Part shown: positions 1 through 10,499 of the stretch, piece by piece
How the letters are laid out: each line of letters opens with the position of its first letter
Position numbering within the stretch: position 1 is the first letter of the stretch
Source of the DNA: Aquatica leii
Taxonomy: Eukaryota > Arthropoda > Insecta > Coleoptera > Lampyridae
Direction: 5' to 3'
Assembly: GCA_035610365.1 (NCBI GenBank)
Contig: CM069436.1
Span: 6,004,937-6,068,936, forward strand
Length of the DNA: 64,000 bases
Notes under the pieces: model-generated
Told to the model about the DNA's origin: nothing
The model's database searches: none
What the model saw: only the letters and a program-made list of their open reading frames with translations
Program-made: the position numbers and the translations under genes

Positions 1-395
1 ACAATAGCCCAGTATGGGTTGGTATCTGGAGTGGTTCTAACTTCCATCACGCTGCATGCTCTACTCGTGCACTTGCTCGATAAAGATGTTGTCGAATCTA
101 CGAGACTTTTATTTGCTACATCTAGTAGTAACTTGAAATTAGGCAGAATAATAGCATGGGTTACATTTGCTATAACAAAGTTCCATGTAAAATTTCTTCG
201 CAAGCCCAAGTTTAATGTTACAGTTTCTATGCCATATGTTGGAATCACAGAACCATCAGCAGTGTACAGAGTTAGGTTATTGTTTATTCGGCCCTTAAAA
301 GTATGGTGCGGTAGAAGACTTATGTCCGCTCCGGTATCAATTAAAAACTTAATTTTTAAATTATGGTCTAATACAAACAAGCGACATGATTGCTT
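1..395 (-). pseudogene. gypsy A pol start: aspartic protease region, degenerate
   Basis: The minus strand matches the protease segment of the gypsy copy at 59.27-59.7 kb, including the region of the LIDTGADIS active-site motif of that copy, but stops and small deletions break it here. In the family this retropepsin domain processes the Gag-Pol polyprotein. The reverse transcriptase would lie beyond the left edge of the window. Identification rests on the sister copy. Confidence 0.75.
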
Positions 396-429
396 CGGGG
401 TCCGATTGTCGCACCTGTCTTCCCCCTCA

Positions 430-1193
430 TTAGTTTTCTTGCCTTTGCTGGAAACTGCAGGGCTGGGTACATTTTGTTGGCCTTTCGCCAAATCGGTTGT
501 GATACCAGCAATAACTTGGGTTTCTCGACTTGGATCTTGCCCTCGACTGGCTTCTGTTACGGCTTCTTGCAGTCCTCTCTTGTTTGAGGTCTTGCATTTC
601 CTTCGTGAGAGCGTCTATCTGCACACACAAGGCCTCCATTTTGTCTTCCATCTTCGGCTCACTTATCGATACCACACTCACATGGTGGACGGTTTCATAA
701 ATTCTGTCGGCGATATTAGCCAAGATACCCAGCTCTTCCTTGCTCACGGTGGAACAGCACGAATGCTTGTCGATAAGTGGTCTAACCATAGGGTCTTGAG
801 AATGCCAGCCTGTATTTGGTTGTTATTCAGCATCTGCATTATGTGAAGAAGTTGCGAAGGCTTATCATCTCTCAAGGTCATTCCACTAAGAAGTTTTTGG
901 ATTTTCTTTGACTCGGAGTCAGAAAATGATTGGATGAGCCTTTGTTTCAAGGCGTCAAATTTTCCGGTAGTCGGTGGATTTGAAATTAGGTCATAGACCT
1001 CTGCGATTGTGTCGCAGTTTAGCGAAGCTACTGTATGGTCAAATTTCGTCGTATCTTGCGTGATACCAGCGCTTCTGAATTGGGCCTCTAACCGATAAAA
1101 CCAAAACTGGGGTTGCTCTTTCCAGAATTCCGGTACTTTCAACGAAACTCTACAAATCTCTTCGTTGCGTTCCGGCGTTTGTTCTTCCGTCAT
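430..1193 (-). pseudogene. gypsy A Gag, frameshifted
   Basis: The ATG at 1193 starts a Gag beginning MTEEQTPERNEE. The first frame runs to 744 and is continued by an overlapping frame from about 789 to 430, so a single frameshift near 780-790 splits it. The C-terminal part has a coiled-coil-like stretch, an Arg/Ser-rich basic stretch and a Cys/His knuckle CWYHNRFGERPTKCTQPC typical of insect Mag-like gypsy Gags, which bind genomic RNA. The copy at 58.5-59.2 kb is nearly identical. Confidence 0.85.
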
Positions 1194-1295
1194 GTTTGCC
1201 TGAGTTAATACCGGTGAACATACACTACAACCAAATTTTGAGTTTTTCAAACTACGTGCCTCACGAACTTTTAGTCTTTTTTTTATTCCACTTAC

Positions 1296-1313
1296 ATCAC
1301 GTCGGCGTCACCA
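1296..1313 (-). promoter_or_regulatory. Putative primer binding site of gypsy A
   Basis: Immediately internal to the LTR, the minus strand reads TGGTGACGCCGACGTGA. It begins with TGG, as expected for pairing with the CCA end of a tRNA primer. The tRNA species is not assigned. Confidence 0.55.
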
Positions 1314-1555
1314 ATTTTTAGCGGTCTTTTTATGTAAGTGGGTGCTTACTACACTTGAAAACCATAAATTAAGAAGACGTTTTATAAAGTAACACCAATT
1401 AATTAAAAAACATAAAAATAAACAACGATATCATGCGGCCTGTTCGATGTTCGTTGTCGAATTCTCCAAAACACCAACTTTAATTCTGAAAGAAACTAAA
1501 AAAACTAACTAAAATATATACAAAGTTTGCGTTTCATTGAGCACTGCCAAAGTAA

Positions 1556-2046
1556 TAGCGAAAGCTTCCACGGCTGGAATCTATACTAACATTAGAATGT
1601 CTTCTGGGTTTGGACCGTGTCATAGTCGCAACCGAAGCTGCCAACACGCCCCCTAGCAACCGTAACCCAATCAGGGTCGAGCTTAACCATCCGTGACGAT
1701 CCTTTTCGTTTAAATACGGAGACTATTTCTTAAGTCACTTCTACGGAGTTTAGAATCTGGCTTGGTTCACAAGTTGATTAACTCGGTAGTGGTTCTTTGT
1801 TAGATTTTCGTTTGCTTTTTCAGGTTATCGTTTTCTTTCTTACCTTTTCATAGTTTAGGTTATGGCTTGTTTTACAAGTGGATAACCTAACTTTTGAGAA
1901 GTTCTTAGTTAGATTTCGATTGCTTGTTTGAGTTTTGCGATTTATCTCACGCCCCGATGAAGCCCCTTACGAAAGCGGGCGAAACGTTGGCAGCTTCGGT
2001 TGCGACTATGACACGGTCCAAACCCGGAAGACATTCTAATGTTAGT
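1556..2046. mobile_element. Short Penelope-like element fragment with inverted ends
   Basis: A 491-bp insertion in the gypsy LTR, flanked by the 13-bp direct repeat ACTGCCAAAGTAA. Its two ends carry about 55 bp in inverted orientation (around 1592-1650 and 1985-2045). The block 1880-1950 is the reverse complement of the start of the Penelope-like element at 51.19 kb, and its left edge (TAGCGAAAGCTTCCACG) matches the start of that element as well. There is no reverse transcriptase, so it is a terminal (pLTR-type) fragment or a non-autonomous copy. Confidence 0.75.
1954..1985 (+). ncRNA. Hammerhead-ribozyme-like core in the Penelope-like end
   Basis: The plus strand reads CCGATGA, then a stem II candidate (GCCC pairing with GGGC around a CTT..AAG helper), then GAAAC at 1981. 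Penelope-like elements are known to carry hammerhead ribozymes in their terminal repeats. Against it: the first core box has C where the consensus CUGANGA has U, I could not pair a convincing stem III or stem I, and the core lies antisense to the part that matches the 51-kb element. Confidence 0.35.
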
Positions 2047-2068
2047 ACTGCCAAAGTAAGTCACCACA

Positions 2069-3202
2069 AGTTCAATCCTTCTAGACTGTGCTGTTTCCAT
2101 TGGAGCCGTGATCGTGATGGACTGGGAGTCCGATCTTGCCCAGCCTGATTTTCCTTGTTTTCTCTTCGCCCATTATGTCAACTAAGCCCGTCCTTAACTC
2201 CTCCACCGTAGTAATCTCGTCAAGATTATGAATGTGTAGGGTACGGCCTGACCCTTCATTGTGTACATAGCACTTAAAATCCCAGCATTTTTTTTCTAGC
2301 ACCTCCTGGTTGTCAGAGGCAATTAGAATATGGCTGTTCCTCGTTTTCCTGACTGCTTTAAGCAGAGTGTTGACGGTTGTTGTCCGAAGTGCCGCTTTAA
2401 CCCCCTTGAACAACTCAGCGTACGATTTACCATTTTTTTTAATGAGCAACGGACACTCGAACTCGCGTATTGCGCTACAGAGTCTCCTACCTGTACCAGT
2501 TGTTTCGAAGTCCCTAAAGACAAACTCTCTTAAGTTCCTAGCTGGCTCCAATTTGTCGCCATAACGACAAGTTTAAGTTGCTCAATACCAGCTGTCTGAG
2601 CCCCGTATCTCACTAAGAATACCGCCCAGGCTGTCTTGCTTTCCACTGTTAGCCCGCGTACAAACGCATATTTCATTGTTTCTTCCTTCTCTACACAAGT
2701 GTCGTCTTCTATTATGTCGACATTATTCGTTGTAATTGTGTTACCAGCAGTAAGAACCCTTTCTCTCAAACGACCTGTGATCTTCTCCGGCATATTTTCT
2801 TCATTACCGTGGCCGAGAAAAACAACGTTCTCTATTTTGGTCGCCTAAAAAATATCAAGCCTCCTCGTCAATAGCGGCCAAATGTCATTCTTCATCGCCT
2901 CTTCAATTCTTCTTTTATTCTGCTCGTCAGCCGATATAACTGACTGATTCATAGTTCACCGCTCTTGGGGTGAGATTTTCACTGTTTTTTTCCTGATCAA
3001 CTGTCTCATATCCGCAGTGGCTAGCTGGCAGCCAAGGCTGCGCACTCTCCCTTTTAATATTTGTTGATTCCTTGGTAAGGTTAAAGAGTGTTTTAGATCG
3101 TAGTTTAATCAGCTTATCTTTGAATAAATCGGTGGTTTCATGTTTGTTAATCTCTTCGGTCTGGAAAGACGCATTCATTCGCTTTCTTTTGGTCGCTGAC
3201 AT
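2069..3202 (-). pseudogene. R1-type LINE ORF1 (Gag-like), interrupted
   Basis: The ATG at 3202 opens an ORF1 (MSATKRKRMNASFQ...) that continues through several short minus-strand frames to about 2081. The later part contains KKNGKSYAELFKGVKAAL and VRKTRNSHILIA, the hallmark of R1/Jockey-type Gag-like ORF1 proteins, followed by a segment like the RNA-binding-protein domain. Reading frames are broken at least twice. The 3' part is lost where the gypsy LTR begins at 2068. It resembles the ORF1 of the LINE at 33.5-36.5 kb. Confidence 0.75.
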
Positions 3203-3240
3203 ACCATTCAGATCATCCCAGGTCAGGTCTACGATTCCGA

Positions 3241-6200
3241 CGTTCGGCTAGTTTACAATTCCGATGTTCGGCGAGCAATTCCGAAACCACCCTTATTAGG
3301 AGTAGAGCTACAGGCTTCCCTTGTCTTCAGAAGGGTTGAGAGTGTTAAAAATAGGTAGCGCCATCAAAAAACGAATAAGCAAATGTACTCAGAAGAACAA
3401 ACTCTATCGCAATCAGTTGAAAAAAATATGGGTGTCATTAAAAAAAATGTCGATGACGTCATAGCTCAGAAACAAAACACTAGCATAAAAACGTCAATGG
3501 CGAAAAAAAGTGACGTTTAAAACAATGTCCTAGGAAATTCTCTCCAACTTTATCATTTAGGAAATAATGAACTCATTCCATACTTGACGAACTCACCAAA
3601 TTCCTCATGTCTGCAAACACAAAAAAAAACTAAAGTACTCGACGTTAAAACTAAAGTATAAGAGACATCTGTCAGGATAGTCGAAGGTTAAGTGCCTAGT
3701 AATATTAAATTAATGAAATTTAAATACCGACACTACTTGAAATGTCACGGATAGTGTAATTAAATATAAATAAAGAAAATCGCCACAAATGCTTTACTAC
3801 CGATGTCGTAATCTTTTGGAACGAATAACAAATAGGTAAATGTTAATTTGGGGCATCTGCGCTAAACCATGCACCTGGTATGTAGAAGGGTTAACCGAAG
3901 ATAAAAATCGCACGCGTTTGTTAAACCATTTTTTATTCAATGGCCTCCGAAAGAATCTACCTGCTGTATTTTTACAACTTAGGATTTCGAGTTAACGGTA
4001 TATATGTGTGTACCATTATTTATGGTCCTACGACCCCTTGTCCATATAACTGTATTGCCTTTAACTTTTAAAATTGGATCTAAAAAATAAATATGTGAAA
4101 GACGCCATTTTACCGGTACCTTGCTCCATTAGAGCACAACGTGGTACGTACAGGTTGAAAATAAAACTTTAATGTCAACTTTTTTTTTAAAGTTTAATAC
4201 GATCTACCCTACCAATTCAAGGACAAGAATTAGGGAGGAGAGATCGGTACATTTTTTATACTCCATAGACGTGCCCCCTTCCTTCAAATTATTATAATAA
4301 TTTTGCGTACCCGCATCAAGTGTAACAACAACAATCGGCCGGAAATAAACCCACCGTTCTGTTTGAAATCTTGCATCCCGCGGAGCGACAGAATCCCCTC
4401 GATTTCAACGTTTACAGTTAGAGAGAGAGTTTATTTTAAAATAATAAAAAGCGCAAAAGATATATGATTACGTAATAGCAAAGGTAATAATGATTGCGAG
4501 GAGTTAGCGAAGCGTCACTTCACATGGTCACAGAACTGGTTTAGTAAATTAGAACCATCTACGACCACTTCTATTTCACTACATTCCTCCTGTCCTGGTC
4601 TTGTTTCTATCTTTAAATAAAGGTCATTGCCTGTCGTTGTTATAACCTCGGTAAAATTTTCTTACTTAGAAAGAAACAGAAAAAAGCAAACGAGCGCGCC
4701 TCTGGTACAAATATTAAAATTCTCATGGTCATCGTTGCCGCTTGAAAATATTTTTGTATGTAAAAAACGTTTTTAGAATATGTAAACATATTAATACTTG
4801 TCTAACACAAGGACGTTGCTAGGGGGTCACGGGGTTCGCTTAATTTAAATTAACTACAGTTTTGGATATAAAATGCTCAAGTTTTAAGAACATTTGCTCT
4901 ATAAATATATCCACAAACTATATTTATTATAATTAAATTTCAAAGGACGGAGGAAGAGCCATCGCTGATGCAGTACACGAATTAGTAGTTCCTTAATGTT
5001 CACATAGGTGTCAGGTGTAAATACGTAGATACGTTTAAGACCTAGTAACACCGGTACCTCGAAATTAATATTAGTTTTAATCATTTTAAAACAAATAAAA
5101 CTTGCCCAATTTTAAATAAAACAAAGATAAATACTAAATATATCACCAAGTTACTAATCATACTTACGAAAAGTAAACAATTGCAGCTCATACTTAGCAC
5201 TTAATTACGAAAATAGTTCAAACGGGCCTTAAATCTAACACTTCTATATTAGAACGATGTGGCGCCATCTATACGTACTTTAATGCACCATACTGTCAAA
5301 ACGACTCGAAAATAAAAATATTAGAACAAAATAATCTTTTCGATAAAAAATTACAAAATGAAAGCAACTTAATTCGATTTTGTCGGAATTCTTTTTTAAT
5401 TAACGGAATTACGGCTTTAGCATATAATTTATTTGTACCATATTTTTTTAAGTCAAGGACACACGTGTTGCTTAAATACAATAACCGACAATCATAAAAA
5501 AGCCATTCAAATTTCTTCTACCGGATATATTTTTTATTTGTCTGTATTAAGCATATGTGTTTATGTGTATATAAAACAACACCCTGGGAAATCTGTGTCG
5601 GCAGCGTTGTTTTTTTCTAGATTAAGTTTTGACGGCTGCCACCATATGGAAAAATAGTACAAGCAGATGCACCTACCACTGAAATGCATTTTAAAATTTA
5701 ACGCCATTGTCTTAGGTCAGTTCGGCGCTTTTCACAAACACGGCGCCTACTCTAATTTCTACAAAATTTATTATTTTTCTTCATTACGAACAGCGACGAA
5801 TTATAAACAACATAAACACACGATAAGCGCAAACAATGTGTAAGTCGCAATAATAATCACGTCCTATCGGTTGATAAACTTTTTCAAGTTCAAGGCTAAA
5901 TTTGCGATTACATATTTATTTGATGAGAGGTTTTTGGCACCGACCGACAATTTTATTTATTTCAACCTTGAAATTTATTTATGCAAACAATAAAATAAAA
6001 ATTATACCGGTTTTAGGGACATTTTGAGTTAAAAAAAAATCGTCGACTTCCGTTTCACGACTTTTATAACTTCTATTATAATCGAAGGTTGCTTTGGAAT
6101 AATGACGACAAAACGTAGAAACACAAATGGTAGGGTCGCTGCCGAATGCTTTGTGCTTGTATTTATTCGAATATTTTTACCGCGCAGATGTTATGTAAAC

Positions 6201-6900
6201 ACTAAAAAAAATATTTTTCTTACAAAGCTATTTCGCTTATTTAAATTGGGAAAATTATTCAACTTTATAGGCAGAACGAAGTTGCCGTTCCCCAACACGA
6301 AATGCCAACGGCGATTACGGAAGGAATTTTAACAAAAACGTGAATTAAGCAATAAAACGAGATGTGAGAGCGTATGTTCCACTTCATTTAGCCAACCGCT
6401 TAAATTAAACGAATTTTTACAGATTTCGTTTTACGGTTTTATATCGTAGCTCTTTTTACGATTTTCAAAGACAAACTCGTCAACTCCTAGTAAGCAAAAA
6501 CCTATTGTAAGACAACTTTTCGCTCTAAAACATCTTAGTTTCATTAGGTCCTTCGAGAGATTGAAATCACAGTTAAGTGCGTTTAGTATAACGTAGAGGG
6601 CGCGCAATCTTCAATGCCAACCACATAACCAAATATTTTAGTTTAGAGATCAATAGACAGTTTTCAAAACGGTCGGCAATTAGACCAACTTCTCAACGAT
6701 ACTGCGATAGCAATGTTTTTCTTTCGAAGTTTGTAGTCCTTTGTAGGTGCTAGGTGCACCAATTACGAGCTTTTCTGTATACTATTTTGCTTACAAAATA
6801 AAAACTTTCCATCTTGAGAATAGAATTAGATTATTTACTTTAAATTATAATTAAACGTAAGTGTAAGCTTACATTCGACAAATTAATCTTACGCGAACAA
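3241..6900. other. Noncoding AT-rich interval
   Basis: No supported gene in 3.6 kb. Short open frames (near 4,900-5,080, 5,300-5,660 and 6,100-6,330) have no recognisable domain, no splice context and AT-driven composition. A short GA run sits near 4,420. I see no terminal repeats. Confidence 0.6.
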
Positions 6901-6925
6901 ATTACTAATGTACTAATGGGGAAGC

Positions 6926-7378
6926 ATGGAAGAGAAAATAGAAAATTTGGAAAGAAGGGTGAAAGTAATGGAAAGGGAAAAGAGAAGGAAGAACTTAGTT
7001 GTCAGAGGAATGGAAGGTCAAGAGGGAAGAGAAGAGCGTAAAAAGCAAGTGGATAACTTTAAAAATGAATTGGGACTGGAAAAAGGTATAAGAGACGCAA
7101 TTAAAATAGCGAGTGGGATAATACTAGTAAAATTGGAATCAGTAGAAGATAAACTAGAAATATTAAAGAAAAAAGGAAGGCTAAGAGGAACAAGGATATT
7201 TATGAATGAAGATATGACTCCAGTGGAAACAGATACAAAAAATATAAGGATGGAAGGAAGAAGACTAAAGGAAGAAGGAAAAAAAACAAAAATAGGGTTT
7301 ATGAAATTATGGGTTGAGGGAGAGGAGATGTACTGGAATGTAAAAGAAAAGAAATTAGAGAGGAGGCCAAAAAAGTAG
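6926..7378 (+). pseudogene. LINE ORF1, coiled-coil RNA-binding protein
   Basis: A 150-codon frame with a good ATG. Residues 1-20 form a heptad-rich coiled coil (MEEKIENLERRVKVMERE), followed by RRKNLVVRG, the typical start of the RNA-recognition domain of L1-type ORF1 proteins, and a C-terminal domain ending RRPKK. In the family this protein coats LINE RNA. The frame itself is intact, but the downstream ORF2 is dead, so I treat it as a relic. Confidence 0.7.
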
Positions 7379-7446
7379 GAATAAGAGGGGTAAAGGATAA
7401 AAAACGACTAGGCAAAGATAAAGGAAAACGATAAAAGAAACAAAAG

Positions 7447-7981
7447 AAATAGCTTTAGTTTTTTGGAACGTTGCAGGGGTTAAAAATAAAGGAGCTGATT
7501 TTTGGAAGTATATAGAAGGGTTTGACATTGTGGGTTTAGTAGAAACGTGGCTGGAGGAGAAAGATTGGGAAAGATGGAAAGTAAATTTACCAGAGGGATA
7601 TAGATGGAATGTACAGTTCGCAACAAGAAAAGAAAAAAAGGAAGAGCGCAAGGGGGTATAATATCGGGAGTAAGAGAAGAATGGGTGGTAGAAGAATGCA
7701 AAAATAAAATGCAAGAGCAAGGAATAGTAGTGAATCAAATGTCCAGGGAAGATGAAGGTAGATATACAGTGATAACAGTATACGGCCAAGAAATGAAACA
7801 AACAATAAGAAAATTGAAACAGCTACTGATGGAAGAGGAAAGAAGAAAATTAATAATAAGTGGAGATTTTAACGCGAGAATTGGTGAAGGTGGGGGTATG
7901 ATAGTGAATGGGGAGGAAATAAAAAGAATAACGATGGATAAGACATTAAACAAACAAGTTAGAGAGCTATTAGTTATGTGA
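7447..7981 (+). pseudogene. LINE ORF2 endonuclease domain
   Basis: The first frame reads LVFWNVAGVKNKGADFWKYI and GLVETWLEEKDW. After a frameshift in an A-run near 7,630 it continues as GRAQGGIISGVREEW and ends with ISGDFNARIGEGGG. The NVAG, ETW and GDFNAR motifs are those of apurinic-type endonucleases that nick target DNA. The domain is split by the frameshift and ends at a stop at 7,979. Confidence 0.8.
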
Positions 7982-8895
7982 GGGGAAGGGGTGGACTATA
8001 CTCAATGGAAATATGGAGGAAGGGGATAGAGGAGAATATACATATATAAGTGAGAGGGGAGAATCTATAATAGATTATGTAATGGTTAGTGGGGAAGTTT
8101 TTGAGAAAATAAAAAGTTTTAAAATAGAGGAAGAGATTAATTTTGACCATCAGCCATTAGAAGTAAAGCTAAAGGGTTGGTAGAGAAAGAAAAAATTCAG
8201 ACACAGTTTGGAGGGAGAAAAAGGTATGGACAGATGAAATTATTGAGGTTTACAAGAAAAAATTAGAGGAAGAACAATGGGCGAAGGAATTGATCAGTAA
8301 AATGGATAAAGCAGTAGAAAGAAAAACATACTGAAAAAAAAACATAAAGGAGTATAAAGAAAAGAGGTGGTGGAATAAGAAATGCAGAGAAGCCAGGAAG
8401 GAGGTAAGAAGAAGTAAAAGAAGGTGGAAAAAAGGAAAAATTGATATTCAGGAATAAGATTAAGGTCGCAACATAGAAAAGAGTGTTGTAAGAGAAAATA
8501 GAAATATAAAAAAGAGTTGAAAGAACATAAAAATGTTAGAAAATGAAGGAGACATATGGAGCTTTTCGAATAAAGAAAGGAAAATTGGAAAAATGGGGGG
8601 ATACAAATTGATATGAAAAAATGGAGAGAACATTGCGTAGAGGTCTTAGAGGGGGAAGAAGAGAGGAAGGGTGAATTCGAAATAGAAAGAATAACAAGAG
8701 GAGGGAGCAGTACTACTACACAAAAAAAAAGAAATAAAAGAAGCATTAAGAAAAATAAAAAAAGGAAGGGACGGATGGGACGCAAGGATAACAATGGAAA
8801 TATATAGAAAAGAGAACGAAAAAAAGAATAGGGAAAATTTTAAATAAGATATGGTTTGGTGATGGGTTTCCGGATGATTAGAAAGAAGCAATAAT

Positions 8896-9420
8896 ATGCC
8901 CATTTACAAAACAGGGGACAGAAGAGAGGTGAAAAACTATAGAGGTATAAGTGTAGCAAATGTGGGATATAAAATGAGAGCAATGAACGAAAAAAAGATC
9001 TTACCAGACTGGCAGACAGGATATAGAAGAGGGAGAAGGGCATTAGATAATGTATACATATTAAAACAGATAGTAAACAAAGAATTATAAGTGAAAAGAG
9101 GGAACGTTTTTGCGTTATTTCTGGATATAAAAGCAGCGTTTGATAATGTAAATAGGTGTAAATGATGGAATATATTAAGAAAGAGACAGATAGAGGAAGA
9201 ACTAGTAAGGAATATAGAGGAAATATATAATGAGACAAAGTGCAAAGTAAGAATAAATGGAAAGTGGCCGCTTAGTCCTAGTTTATTTGCTGTATATTTA
9301 GAAGATTTAGAGAAAGAATTGATGAGGCAACAAAGTAGAGGAATAGTAATGGGGGGGTTAAAATTGTGGGTTTTGACGTATGCGGATGACAAAGTGATTA
9401 TAGCGAAGAAAGAGAAATGA
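8896..9420 (+). pseudogene. LINE ORF2 reverse transcriptase core, degenerate
   Basis: Contains MPIYKTGDRREVKNYRGISV (finger motif), DWQTGYRRGRRALDNVYIL, FLDIKAAFDNVNR (motif A) and VLTYADDKVII (motif C, YADD). Several in-frame stops separate these blocks. The order and spacing are those of L1-like LINE reverse transcriptases. Confidence 0.8.
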
Positions 9421-10196
9421 AGGAGATGATAAAGACAGTAAAAAAGTATCTGGAAAAAAAGTGTTTAAGTGTAAATGTGGGAAAAACAAAGATGGTAGTG
9501 TTTCAAAAAGAGAGAGGGGGAGGGTAAAAAAAGAGTGGAGTGGAAGTGGGGAGACGAGGTAATAGAAAGTGCAAATGAAGTGACGTATTTGGGTTATCGA
9601 ATCAGATACGACAATAAAGATGAGGCTCATATAAAGTGGTTGGCAAAGAAATGTAATAGAATAGTAGGTCAGGTGTAGGGTATAGGTGAGGGGAGTTTTG
9701 GGAAGCAAATAGAAACAAGAAGATGGTTGTTTAACAAATTAATAAAGAGTGTGAAGATGTACGGCGCGAAAATATGGAGATGGGAGGAATTGGAAAAAGT
9801 ACAAGAAAAATACTGGAATTGGACGTTAGGATTAGAAAGGGTACAGGTCAGGGTACATAGTAGAGGAGAAAATGAAGCGGGGAAGAGAGCAATGTGTTAC
9901 GAAGAACAAATGAAAGAAAGAGAAGAATGTAAATTGCTTCAAATGTGCAGGAGAGAGGTAAAAAATGGAAAAATTAAATATGGACAAGATGAAAGAAAAA
10001 GGCGTATTATGAAAGAGTTGGATACGCGAGAGAAGAGGTAAAGAAAATAAGGAAAACGCGAAGATGAGATAATAAGAAGAGATAAGGATATACAGAGACA
10101 AGAAACAAGAGCAAGAATACGAGAGGGAAAATATAATGAAAGATATACAAATATAGTAATAGATAATATTCCAAGGTACATAAAGGGCAAAAAAGC

Positions 10197-10404
10197 TTGA
10201 GATTAAAAAGAATGGTAGCAAGGTTTAGATGCGGGAATGAAGAGCAAGATAATAAGTACTGGAAGGAAGATAAAGATAGGAGATGTAGACTATGTGGGAA
10301 GAGGTGGGAAAATATAGAGCACATGTTAAAGGAGTGCATAGAGCTAAGAGAAGAGGAGAAAGGAAGGTTGGAGATATTGGGGGAAGGAGGAGAAAGAGTG
10401 GGAT
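10197..10404 (+). pseudogene. LINE ORF2 C-terminal Cys/His domain
   Basis: The frame has RFRCGNEEQDNKYWKED followed by CRLCGKRWENIEHMLKEC, the C-x2-C-x(7-8)-H-x4-C knuckle that ends ORF2 in this insect LINE group. The element's 3' end lies shortly after, about 10,490, where composition changes sharply. Confidence 0.7.
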
Positions 10405-10499
10405 GAATGGAAGAAGTTATAAAAAGGAGGAAAAGACTACATGTAGTGTAATAAATGTATATAGAAAATTTCTTTCTTTTCTTATTAACTAAATTGAAA

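Larger units (their letters stand above)
1..2068 (-). mobile_element. Ty3/gypsy retrotransposon A, left part cut by window edge
   Basis: Minus-strand LTR retrotransposon. Reading leftwards it has a 5' LTR (2068 to about 1317, interrupted by an insertion), a primer-binding-site-like stretch, gag and the start of pol with the protease region. It is the same family as the element at 58.5-62.5 kb, with which it shares long stretches of gag, protease and LTR. The outer LTR end at 2068 lies inside a LINE ORF1, so this element inserted into that LINE. Reading frames are broken. Confidence 0.9.
1317..2068 (-). repeat. 5' LTR of gypsy A, split by a Penelope-like insertion
   Basis: The LTR begins TGTGGTGACTTAC at 2068 and ends near CCGCTAAA at about 1317. 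It aligns with the 3' LTR of the second copy at 62,264-62,457, but keeps about 55 bp that are missing there. The segment 1556-2046 is foreign and is flanked by a 13-bp duplication of LTR sequence (1543-1555 and 2047-2059). Confidence 0.85.
6926..10490 (+). mobile_element. Decayed L1-like LINE, purine-rich coding strand
   Basis: Order along the plus strand: coiled-coil ORF1, apurinic endonuclease, reverse transcriptase, and a C-terminal CCHC-like zinc domain. The plus strand is extremely A+G rich from end to end, so the minus strand shows long spurious Leu/Phe/Ser-rich frames. Many stops and frameshifts make it dead. A second fragment of the family lies at 30.8-31.3 kb on the minus strand. Confidence 0.85.
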
